Source: Thiobacillus sp.
GTDB lineage: Bacteria > Pseudomonadota > Gammaproteobacteria > Burkholderiales > Thiobacillaceae
Assembly: GCA_020216925.1 (NCBI GenBank)
Contig: JAIWOL010000174.1
Location: 1 to 13,413, forward strand
Length of the DNA stretch: 13,413 bases
Direction of reading: 5' to 3'
The position numbers and the translations under genes were made by a program. The notes under the pieces are model-generated. The model was given only the letters and a program-made list of their open reading frames with translations. It searched no databases and was not told the DNA's origin. Within the stretch, counting starts at the first letter, position 1; the number at the start of each line of letters is the position of its first letter. Positions 1-6,245 of the stretch are shown piece after piece.

Positions 1-38
1 TGTGCTTCGTTTCCAACGATGGCCTCCTTGCGAACAAG

Positions 39-90
39 GGGGGTCAATTCCTCGTGTCGCCAGGGGGTCAATTTACGGTGTCGCCTGACA
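39..90. mobile_element. Possible IS21-family element end (two tandem terminal repeats)
   Basis: Two imperfect direct copies of a 23-base unit lie at 39-61 and 63-85. Both begin GGGGGTCAATT and end GTGTCGCC, and they match at 19 of 23 positions by my count. The second copy runs into TGACA at 86-90, so the outer edge would end in CA, as IS21-type elements (TG...CA ends, multiple terminal repeats) do. No transposase is visible in the 38 bases before it, so only an end, intact or left over, is in the window. The assignment rests on resemblance to remembered IS21 ends. Confidence 0.45.
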
Positions 91-172
91 GTTCTTGAAA
101 CCAAACTCCGCGCTTTTTACTCCCGCCCCCGTATTTTTACAAGTGCGCCGCAGGAAAAACGGACGCACCGGC

Positions 173-178
173 TACACT
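173..178 (+). promoter_or_regulatory. Candidate -10 box for the psiF-like gene
   Basis: TACACT lies 31 bases before the ATG at 210 and is followed by GGCAG. It fits the pattern of TAnnnT followed by GC seen before other genes here. No good -35 was found at 16-18 bp, so this is a weak call. Confidence 0.25.
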
Positions 179-209
179 GGCAGTACATTTCAACGACGAG
201 GTGACGGCA

Positions 210-386
210 ATGAATATCGTTTTGGCGGGATTGGTGGTGGGCGCTTTGTGGACGTCGGGTGCCTGGGCAGAAACCGCACAGCAAAACCGCATGAAATCCT
301 GCAATGCGGAGGCGGGACAGAAGAGCCTGAGCGGCGATGCGCGCAAGGCCTTCATGAAATCCTGCCTGTCCGGCAAGTCCAGTTGA
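210..386 (+). CDS. Small exported PsiF-repeat protein
   Basis: A 58-residue protein. Residues 1-20 form a signal peptide: a short hydrophobic stretch ending AWA before ET, which suggests signal peptidase I cleavage and a periplasmic product of about 38 residues. The mature part matches one PsiF repeat: QQNRM, then SCN, then LSGDARKAFM and a second cysteine (SCL). E. coli PsiF, a phosphate-starvation-inducible protein of unknown biochemical role, carries two such repeats; this protein has only one. The two cysteines could form a disulfide. The ATG at 210 was chosen over the in-frame GTG at 201 because GAGGTG (198-203) sits six bases before it. No PhoB box was recognised, so phosphate control is not shown by the sequence. 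The family assignment is fairly secure; function is unknown. Confidence 0.85.
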   Translation: MNIVLAGLVVGALWTSGAWAETAQQNRMKSCNAEAGQKSLSGDARKAFMKSCLSGKSS

Positions 387-403
387 TCTCCGGCGGGTGG
401 GCT

Positions 404-437
404 GACGATCAGGGCTCCTTCGGGAGCCCTGATCGTC
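404..437 (+). terminator. 15-bp TTCG hairpin between the psiF-like gene and earP
   Basis: A perfect 15-bp stem (404-418 with 423-437) is capped by TTCG. No T-run follows (next bases TCGGCCTGCG), so it is either a weak or atypical terminator for the upstream gene or an mRNA 3'-end stabilising structure. It ends only 12 bases before the earP ribosome binding site, leaving no room for an earP promoter after it. Confidence 0.5.
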
Positions 438-461
438 TCGGCCTGCGTTAGGATGCAGGCC

Positions 462-1649
462 ATGCGCCCCGACTGGGATATCTTTTGCAACGTGATCGAC
501 AACTACGGCGATATTGGCATCGCCTGGCGGCTGGCACGCGGGCTGGCGCGTGATCACGGGGTCAATGTCCGGTTGTGGGTGGACGACCTGGCCGCGTTCC
601 GTCGCATCTGGCCGGCCGTCGAGACGGGCGCGCACGCGCAGCGCTGCGAAGGCGTGACGGTACGACGCTGGGCTGCGCCGTTCGAGCCGGTGCAACCGGC
701 GCGCAGGGTGGTCGAAGCCTTCGGCTGCGCCCTGCCCGATGTCTATCTGGCGGCGATGGCGATACAGGAACCGCCGCCCGTGTGGATCAATCTCGAATAC
801 CTGAGCGCGGAACCCTGGGTGTCGGCGCATCACGGTCTGCCGTCGCCACACCCGCGGTTGCCGCTGACCAAATATTTCTTCTTTCCGGGCTATGTGCCGG
901 AAACGGGCGGGCTGCTGGTCGAGACGGATTATTTCGCGCGCCGTTCGGGGTTTGACGCGGACGCATACTGGCGCAGCCTGGGGTTGGGCGCGCGGCAGCC
1001 GGACGAGCTGCGCGTTTCCCTGTTTGCCTACGAAAATGCCGCATTGCCGGCGCTGCTCGATGCCTGGGCTGCGGGGGCGCAACCTCTGCTCTGCCTGGTG
1101 CCAGAAGGGCGCATTGTGCCGCAGCTCGCTGCCTGGCTGGGCGTGGCGGAGCTGGCGCCGGGAATGAACCCAGTTCGCGGCGCACTCCGCGTCGTCGTGC
1201 TGCCCTTCGCCGACCAGGATGCCTATGATCACCTGTTGTGGGCGTGCGACCTGAATTTTGTGCGCGGGGAGGATTCCTGTGTCCGTGCGCAATGGGCTGC
1301 CCACCCCATGGTTTGGCAAGCCTACCCGCAGGCGGGTGAGGCGCATTGGCGCAAGCTGGAAGCCTTGCTGGCCCTGTACCTGCAAACCGCCCCGCTGACG
1401 GTGGCAGATGCCGTGCGCGGAATCTGGCAGGGCTGGAATGGCATGCCCGGCGCGCCCGGCATGGCAACTGCCTGGACCGCCTGGCTGGCCGTGCGGGCCG
1501 AGATCGAGCGCCATGCCGCGGCCCGGCCTGTGCAGCTGGCGCGTGCCGGCCGGCTCAGCCAGAAGCTGGTGGATTTCGCTGAAAGCGGGTTAAAATTGCG
1601 AGTTTTCTCAAATTCTCAGTCAAGCCCTCAGCAGGACACACACCCATGA
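462..1649 (+). CDS. earP: EF-P-Arg32 rhamnosyltransferase EarP
   Basis: EarP is the cytosolic GT-B glycosyltransferase that transfers rhamnose from dTDP-beta-L-rhamnose to Arg32 of elongation factor P. The 395-residue product opens with the family hallmark [16 protein letters not shown]. Asp13 and Asp17 match the two aspartates reported as critical in Pseudomonas EarP. Other family marks are [10 protein letters not shown] near residue 108 and FVRGEDS with Glu270, the counterpart of the catalytic glutamate near 273 in Pseudomonas. The start at 462 was preferred to the ATG at 453 because AGGA (450-453) is correctly spaced only for 462. The stop overlaps the efp start as ATGA, so enzyme and substrate are translationally coupled. 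The dTDP-rhamnose synthesis genes are not in the window. The protein itself contains a Pro-Pro-Pro run (residues 104-106). Confidence 0.96.
   Translation: MRPDWDIFCNVIDNYGDIGIAWRLARGLARDHGVNVRLWVDDLAAFRRIWPAVETGAHAQRCEGVTVRRWAAPFEPVQPARRVVEAFGCALPDVYLAAMAIQEPPPVWINLEYLSAEPWVSAHHGLPSPHPRLPLTKYFFFPGYVPETGGLLVETDYFARRSGFDADAYWRSLGLGARQPDELRVSLFAYENAALPALLDAWAAGAQPLLCLVPEGRIVPQLAAWLGVAELAPGMNPVRGALRVVVLPFADQDAYDHLLWACDLNFVRGEDSCVRAQWAAHPMVWQAYPQAGEAHWRKLEALLALYLQTAPLTVADAVRGIWQGWNGMPGAPGMATAWTAWLAVRAEIERHAAARPVQLARAGRLSQKLVDFAESGLKLRVFSNSQSSPQQDTHP
1591..1596 (+). promoter_or_regulatory. Candidate internal -10 box for efp
   Basis: TAAAAT within the 3' end of earP is followed by TGCGAG and lies 49 bases before the efp ATG. 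It could give efp its own transcript, which would suit an abundant translation factor. No convincing -35 was found. Confidence 0.35.
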
Positions 1650-2206
1650 AAACCGCAATGGAACTCCGCGCCGGCAACGTCGTGATGGTCGGAAAAGACC
1701 CGATGGTCATATTGAAGGCCGAATTCTCGAAATCGGGCCGCAACGCCTCGGTCGTCAAGATGAAAATGAAGAATCTTCTCAACGGGTCGGGGCAGGAAGC
1801 CGTTTATCGTGCCGACGACAAATTCGAGCAGGTCATCCTCGACCGCAAGGAATGCACCTATTCCTATTTCGCTGATCCGCTCTACGTGTTCATGGACGCC
1901 GAGTACAACCAGTACGAAGTCGAAGGCGAAAACCTCGGTGACGCGCTGAACTACCTCGACGACGGCATGCCCGTGGAAGTGGTGTTCTACGAGGGCCGCG
2001 CGATTTCGGTCGAAATGCCCACCACGGTCATCCGCGAAGTTGAATACACCGAGCCAGCCGTGCGGGGCGACACCTCCGGCAAAGTGATGAAACCTGCGCG
2101 CATCAAGCCCACCGGCTTTGAGCTGCCGGTTGCGGCCTTCGTCGAAATCGGCGACATGATCGAGATCGACACCCGCACCCACGAGTTCAAGCGGCGCGCC
2201 AACTGA
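1646..2206 (+). CDS. efp: Translation elongation factor P (Arg32 type)
   Basis: EF-P binds between the ribosomal P and E sites and relieves stalling at consecutive prolines. The 186-residue length and the three beta-barrel layout are normal: a KOW-like N-terminal domain to about residue 64, then two OB-type domains. The loop SKSGRNAS places Arg at position 32, the residue glycosylated by EarP, in place of the lysine used by EpmA/EpmB systems. This agrees with the earP gene directly upstream. The start is supported by AGGA at 1633-1636, nine bases before the ATG, and by the four-base ATGA overlap with earP. A terminator follows 20 bases after the stop. Confidence 0.98.
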   Translation: MKTAMELRAGNVVMVGKDPMVILKAEFSKSGRNASVVKMKMKNLLNGSGQEAVYRADDKFEQVILDRKECTYSYFADPLYVFMDAEYNQYEVEGENLGDALNYLDDGMPVEVVFYEGRAISVEMPTTVIREVEYTEPAVRGDTSGKVMKPARIKPTGFELPVAAFVEIGDMIEIDTRTHEFKRRAN

Positions 2207-2226
2207 CGCCGCGCACGAGCGGTGCA

Positions 2227-2250
2227 AAAAGGCAGCTTCGGCTGCCTTTT
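2227..2250 (+). terminator. Rho-independent terminator after efp
   Basis: AAAAGGCAGC (2227-2236), a TTCG loop and GCTGCCTTTT (2241-2250) form a 10-bp stem ending in T-run/A-run pairs. It sits 20 bases after the efp stop and closes the earP-efp unit. Confidence 0.88.
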
Positions 2251-2274
2251 GATTTTCGACGCCCACGGCAGCGT

Positions 2275-2280
2275 TAAAAT
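2275..2280 (+). promoter_or_regulatory. Candidate -10 box for dnaE
   Basis: TAAAAT, followed by GCCGGC, lies between the efp terminator and dnaE. A start near 2287 would leave a leader of about 22 bases to the ATG at 2309. The -35 region is poor. The placement excludes longer upstream start codons of the dnaE frame. Confidence 0.45.
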
Positions 2281-2308
2281 GCCGGCTCGAATGTCCTTGG
2301 TTGCATCC

Positions 2309-5300
2309 ATGCCCGACCCGCGTTTCGTTCACCTGCGCCTGCACTCAGAATTTTCGGTGACCGACGGGCTGGTGCGGCTCGACGACGCAGTGGCGCGGGC
2401 GAGGGAAACGGGGATGCCGGCGCTGGCGCTCACCGATCTGGCGAATACTTTCGGCTGGGTGAAGTTCTACCGTGCGGCGCGCGGCAAGGGGGTGAAACCG
2501 GTTCTCGGATGCGACGTCTGGGTGACGAATCATGCCGACCGCGCGCGGCCGTCGCGCTTGCTGTTGCTGGTGCAGCATGCAGATGGTTACAGGCGTTTGT
2601 GCGAGCTGCTGTCGCGCGCCTATCTGGAGAACCTGCATCGGGGACACGCTGAAATCGATCCCCTCTGGCTCGCCGGGGACAGCAGCGGGATCATCGCTTT
2701 GTCGGGGGGGGGCGCCGGCAGCGTGGCGCAGGCCATTCTCGACAACAAGCCGGATGCTGCCCGACGCGAAGCCGAACAGTGGGCGGATCGCTTCCCTGAC
2801 CGTTTCTACCTCGAATTGCAGCGCTACGGCCAGCCGCACGCTGAACGCCTGATCGACGGCCTGCTCGACATCGGTCACGAACTGGGGTTGCCGAGCGTGG
2901 CGACACACCCCGTGCAGTTTCTGTCGGCGGACGATTTCCAGGCGCACGAGGCGCGCGTGTGCATCGCCGAGGGCCTGATGCTGGGCGACCCGCGCCGTCC
3001 GCGGCTGTTCACTGGCGAGCAGTACCTGAAATCGCCCGAGGAAATGGCCGCGCTTTTTGCGGATCTGCCCGAAGCGCTGGAAAACAGCGTCGAGATTGCC
3101 AAGCGCTGCAATCTGGAACTCACGCTTGGCAAGAGCAGGCTCCCCGATTTTCCGACACCGGACGGAATGGGCCTCGACGACTACATCCGCCAGCGCGCCT
3201 ATGACGGGCTGGATATGCGGCTCGCACAACTCTATCCCGACGCGACATTGCGCGCGACCCAGCGTGCCCGTTACGTTGAGCGGCTGGAGTTCGAGCTCAA
3301 AACCATCATCCAGATGGGCTTTCCCGGCTATTTCCTGATCGTCTCGGATTTCATTTCCTGGGCCAAGGAAAACGACGTGCCGGTGGGCCCGGGACGCGGC
3401 TCGGGCGCGGGCTCGCTGGTGGCCTACGCGCTTCTCATCACCGACCTCGACCCGCTGGAATACGACCTGCTGTTCGAACGCTTTCTCAACCCGGAGCGGG
3501 TGTCGATGCCCGACTTCGACATCGATTTCTGCCAGGACAAGCGCGAAAAAGTCATTCAGTATGTCAAGGACAAGTATGGCCACGGCGCAGTGTCGCAGAT
3601 TGCCACGTTCGGCACGCTGGGGTCCAAGTCGGTGATCCGCGACGTCGGCCGCGTGCTCGACATGCCCTACGCCTACTGTGACAAGCTTTCCAAGCTTGTG
3701 CCCGTCGAAGGCGTGAAGCCGGTGTCGCTGAAGAAGGCGCTGGAGATGGAGCCGCAGCTCAGGGAACGCTACGATGAAGAAGAGGAGGTTCGCGAGCTTT
3801 TCGGACTGGCGGAAAAACTCGAAGAGCTGACGCGCAACGTCGGCATGCACGCCGGTGGTGTGCTGATTGCGCCGGGCAAGCTCACCGATTTCTGTCCCCT
3901 TTACCGTGCCGAAGGCTCGGATTCGGTCGTGTCGCAATACGACAAGGACGACGTGGAGGCCATTGGCCTCGTCAAGTTCGACTTTCTTGGCCTGCGCACG
4001 CTGACGATCCTCAACGAGGCCGTGCATTTTGTGCGCCGTCACCCAGGCATGGAGACGTTCCGGCTCGAAGACCTGAAGCTTGACGACCCGCGTGTCTACC
4101 AACTCTTTGCCGACGGCAACACCACCGCGGTATTCCAGTCCGAATCGCGCTCGGCCAAGGATCTGGAAAAGAAGCTCAAGGGCGATACCTTCGAGGACAT
4201 CATCGCCTTGATGGCGCTCAACCGCCCCGGCCCACTCGGCTCGGGCATGGTCGACGATTTCATCTTGCGCAAGAACGAACAGCGCAAGACCGGCACCGGC
4301 AAGGCCGAGTGGTACTTTCACCCCGACCTCGCCGACGTGCTCAAATCGACCTACGGCATCATCGTCTACCAGGAACAGGTGATGCTCGTCGCGCAGATTC
4401 TGGCCGGCTACACGCTGGGCGGCGCCGACATGCTGCGGCGCGCCATGGGCAAGAAAAAACCCGAGGAAATGGCCAAGCAGCGCGAGATTTTTCTCGCCGG
4501 CGCGGCGAATCGCGGCGTCGACGCGAAGCTCGCCGAGCGCCTGTTCGACCTGATGGAAAAATTCGCCGAATACGGCTTCAACAAGTCGCACTCGGCCGCC
4601 TACGCCCTTGTTGCTTACCATACCGCCTGGCTCAAGGCGTACTACCCTGCCGAATTCATGGCGGCGACGATGTCGTCCGAATTGTCCGACACCGACAAAC
4701 TGCGCATCTTCATCGAGGATTGCGTCGCCAACGGGCTCACCATCCTGCCGCCCGACATCAACCAGTCGCTGCATCGCTTCGAACCGGTGTCCAGGACCAA
4801 CATTCGCTATGGCCTCGGCGCGATCAAGGGCACGGGCGAGGCGGCCGTCAACGCCATAGTTGCCGAGCGGGAGGCGAACGGCCCGTACCGGGGCCTGTTC
4901 GATCTCGTGCGCCGGGTCGACAGGCGCTACCTGAACCGGCGTGTGCTCGAAGCCCTGGTGAAAGCCGGCGCCTTCGATACCCTCAACGAGCATCGCGCCA
5001 GCCTGTTCGCGTCGGTTGGCCGGGCGCTCGAGGCGGTCGACCAGGCTGCGCGCAACGGCGGCCAGGCCGGCCTTTTTGGCGAAGCGACCGAAAACGAGGA
5101 AGCGCTGGTGGACACGCCGCGCTGGTCCGAGCCGGACAGGTTGTTGCAGGAAAAATCGGCGATGGGCTTTTATTTTTCTGGCCATCCCTTTACTGCATAC
5201 GAAGCCGAGGTGGCGTCCTTTGCCAAAAGACGGCTGGGCGGCTTGGAGCCGTCGCGCGAGCCGGTCATTCTTGCCGGCGTGGCCGTCTCGCTGCGCACGC

Positions 5301-5770
5301 AAATGAGCCGGCGCGGCAAGATGCTGATCCTGCTGCTGGATGACGCCAGCGGGCAGGTCGAGGTGACGATCTTTAATGAACTGTACGAACAGCATCGCGC
5401 GGTGCTCCGGGAAGACGCGCTTCTGGTGATCGAGGGCAAGGTCAGCCGCGACGATTACTCGGGCGGTCTGCGCGTGACGGCCGACCACATCTACGATCTG
5501 GCTGGCGCCCGCACCCGTTTCGCGCAGGGTTTGCGGATCGTGTGCAATGGCGAATGCCACGACCGGCCGCACAGCGGCCGCAAGCTGGCCGAGCTGCTCT
5601 CGCCCTACACCCAGCAGGAAGGAGGATGTCCTGTGTGGATCGAATACCGGAATCCACGGGCGCAATGCCGGGTCAGACTGGGCGAGGACTGGCGGGTGCG
5701 GCTCGACGACCGGTTGTTGGAGTCGCTAGGCGGGTGGCTCAAGCCCGACGCGGTCCGGGTGATTTATTGA
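2309..5770 (+). CDS. dnaE: DNA polymerase III subunit alpha
   Basis: DnaE is the catalytic subunit of the replicative polymerase. The product is 1153 residues, close to the E. coli 1160. The N-terminal PHP domain (to about 275) starts FVHLRLHSEFS; as in E. coli, the first metal-binding HxH is changed to HLR, so the PHP domain is probably not a nuclease. The polymerase core shows GPGRGSGAGS, PDFDIDF with catalytic Asp402 and Asp404, and VKFDFLG with the third aspartate at 558. QAGLF at 919-923 is the internal beta-clamp binding motif, at the same place as QADMF in E. coli. An OB domain follows at about 980-1070. The frame is open upstream to 2222, but that crosses the efp terminator. ATG 2309 was chosen because homologues begin with xDPRFVHLR; no clear Shine-Dalgarno precedes it. 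No frame damage was seen. Confidence 0.97.
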   Translation: MPDPRFVHLRLHSEFSVTDGLVRLDDAVARARETGMPALALTDLANTFGWVKFYRAARGKGVKPVLGCDVWVTNHADRARPSRLLLLVQHADGYRRLCELLSRAYLENLHRGHAEIDPLWLAGDSSGIIALSGGGAGSVAQAILDNKPDAARREAEQWADRFPDRFYLELQRYGQPHAERLIDGLLDIGHELGLPSVATHPVQFLSADDFQAHEARVCIAEGLMLGDPRRPRLFTGEQYLKSPEEMAALFADLPEALENSVEIAKRCNLELTLGKSRLPDFPTPDGMGLDDYIRQRAYDGLDMRLAQLYPDATLRATQRARYVERLEFELKTIIQMGFPGYFLIVSDFISWAKENDVPVGPGRGSGAGSLVAYALLITDLDPLEYDLLFERFLNPERVSMPDFDIDFCQDKREKVIQYVKDKYGHGAVSQIATFGTLGSKSVIRDVGRVLDMPYAYCDKLSKLVPVEGVKPVSLKKALEMEPQLRERYDEEEEVRELFGLAEKLEELTRNVGMHAGGVLIAPGKLTDFCPLYRAEGSDSVVSQYDKDDVEAIGLVKFDFLGLRTLTILNEAVHFVRRHPGMETFRLEDLKLDDPRVYQLFADGNTTAVFQSESRSAKDLEKKLKGDTFEDIIALMALNRPGPLGSGMVDDFILRKNEQRKTGTGKAEWYFHPDLADVLKSTYGIIVYQEQVMLVAQILAGYTLGGADMLRRAMGKKKPEEMAKQREIFLAGAANRGVDAKLAERLFDLMEKFAEYGFNKSHSAAYALVAYHTAWLKAYYPAEFMAATMSSELSDTDKLRIFIEDCVANGLTILPPDINQSLHRFEPVSRTNIRYGLGAIKGTGEAAVNAIVAEREANGPYRGLFDLVRRVDRRYLNRRVLEALVKAGAFDTLNEHRASLFASVGRALEAVDQAARNGGQAGLFGEATENEEALVDTPRWSEPDRLLQEKSAMGFYFSGHPFTAYEAEVASFAKRRLGGLEPSREPVILAGVAVSLRTQMSRRGKMLILLLDDASGQVEVTIFNELYEQHRAVLREDALLVIEGKVSRDDYSGGLRVTADHIYDLAGARTRFAQGLRIVCNGECHDRPHSGRKLAELLSPYTQQEGGCPVWIEYRNPRAQCRVRLGEDWRVRLDDRLLESLGGWLKPDAVRVIY

Positions 5771-5847
5771 AGGCGGTCGTTGGAGGGACAAACTGTTGCA
5801 GCAGTGACACAAACCTACCCGAAGAGGTCTTGTTGGCGACAGTTTAG
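5771..5847. other. dnaE 3' flank with a near-palindrome
   Basis: No gene was seen here. ACTGTTGCAGCAGT (5792-5805) is a 14-base palindrome with one mismatched base pair. AAACTGT (5790-5796) and ACAGTTT (5839-5845) form a longer-range inverted repeat of 7 bases. There is no T-run, so neither is a standard dnaE terminator. The position just upstream of the next promoter would also suit an activator site. Confidence 0.3.
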
Positions 5848-5883
5848 TTGACAAGTATTAGCTAATATTAGAGAATTCTAATA
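5848..5883 (+). promoter_or_regulatory. Promoter with two abutting inverted repeats (small RNA promoter/operator)
   Basis: The -35 TTGACA (5848-5853) is a perfect consensus; a 17-bp spacer leads to GAGAAT (5871-5876, four of six matches). TATTAGCTAATA (5856-5867) is a perfect 12-base palindrome inside the spacer. It overlaps by two bases the next repeat, TATTAGA (5866-5872) and TCTAATA (5877-5883) separated by GAAT, which covers the -10 and the predicted start. The arrangement looks like tandem operator sites for a dimeric repressor. The regulator is unknown. Confidence 0.6.
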
Positions 5884-5979
5884 ACACTGAGGCGTCGCAA
5901 TGGCGATCGGTGTTGTCTCCTCCAATCCTCCTCCTTTGGTGGATATTCAGCCCGGTTCTTCGGAACCGGGCATTTTTTT
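5883..5979 (+). ncRNA. Candidate three-hairpin small RNA with anti-Shine-Dalgarno loop
   Basis: The predicted start is seven bases after the -10 and the end is the T-run of a terminator, giving about 97 nt. Hairpin 1: AACACTGA (5883-5890) pairs with TCGGTGTT (5907-5914), with an inner stem TCGC/GCGA capped by AATG and a 4-base bulge. Hairpin 2: TCC/GGA (5918-5920 with 5941-5943) and CCAA/TTGG (5922-5925 with 5936-5939), separated by one U-U mismatch. It exposes the ten-base loop TCCTCCTCCT (5926-5935), complementary to GGAGGAGG; a second CTCCTCC lies at 5917-5923. Hairpin 3 is the terminator. A GAGG-spaced ATG at 5900 opens a frame containing Pro-Pro-Pro, but it has no stop before the terminator, so a non-coding RNA is favoured. 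A likely action is binding ribosome binding sites of mRNAs, or competing with 16S rRNA. Betaproteobacterial anti-SD and toxic small RNA families are known; membership is not tested. Confidence 0.65.
5950..5979 (+). terminator. Rho-independent terminator of the small RNA
   Basis: GCCCGGTTC (5950-5958), a TTCG loop and GAACCGGGC (5963-5971) form a perfect 9-bp stem followed by A and seven T. It is the strongest terminator in the window and lies 180 bases beyond the dnaE stop, too far to be needed by dnaE alone. Confidence 0.9.
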
Positions 5980-6245
5980 GTTCGCCGTCCAGCCTGCCGC
6001 TGCGCAGCGTTTCAAAGCCGGCAACGTGCCGGGCCAGGCGTCTTGCTGCATGCGCGCCGGTGCCCTGCGTGTCGGGCGCTGCGTGTTGCAATCAGCCCGG
6101 TCCGTCCAGCACCCGCATCGAGGCGTCGATCCGGCAGCGTGCGCACCCAGTCATGGCCTGTAAAGGCATGCAGCACGCCGCATCGCTTCCCCGGGCCGCC
6201 CGCCCGGCACGCGATCACGAATCGCCGACATCGAGCCGGCATGGG
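5980..6245. other. Intergenic stretch downstream of metG, no gene recognised
   Basis: No recognisable gene was found on either strand. The open frames here are short or are extensions of frames antisense to metG, and their translations resemble no family I know. CCGGGC (6191-6196) and GCCCGG (6202-6207) form a 6-bp GC hairpin about 40-55 bases past the metG stop. It lacks a T-run, so a metG terminator is not clear. Confidence 0.4.

Noticed and set aside
117..1514. 465-codon minus-strand frame opposite earP
   Set aside because: Antisense shadow; the composition is arginine/glutamine-rich without recognisable domains, and earP explains the region.
2222..2308. Upstream extension of the dnaE frame by 29 codons
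   Set aside because: It would start inside the efp terminator and upstream of the likely dnaE promoter.
2345..5665. A very long open frame (about 1,100 codons) on the minus strand opposite dnaE
   Set aside because: It is the antisense shadow of a GC-rich gene with few stops in that frame. The translation shows no family motifs, while the plus strand is unmistakable dnaE.
6012..6242. Short minus-strand frame after metG containing GVLHAFTGHDW, briefly reminiscent of TatD-type proteins
   Set aside because: The resemblance is limited to a few residues; the rest matches nothing and lacks catalytic residues, so no gene or pseudogene is called.
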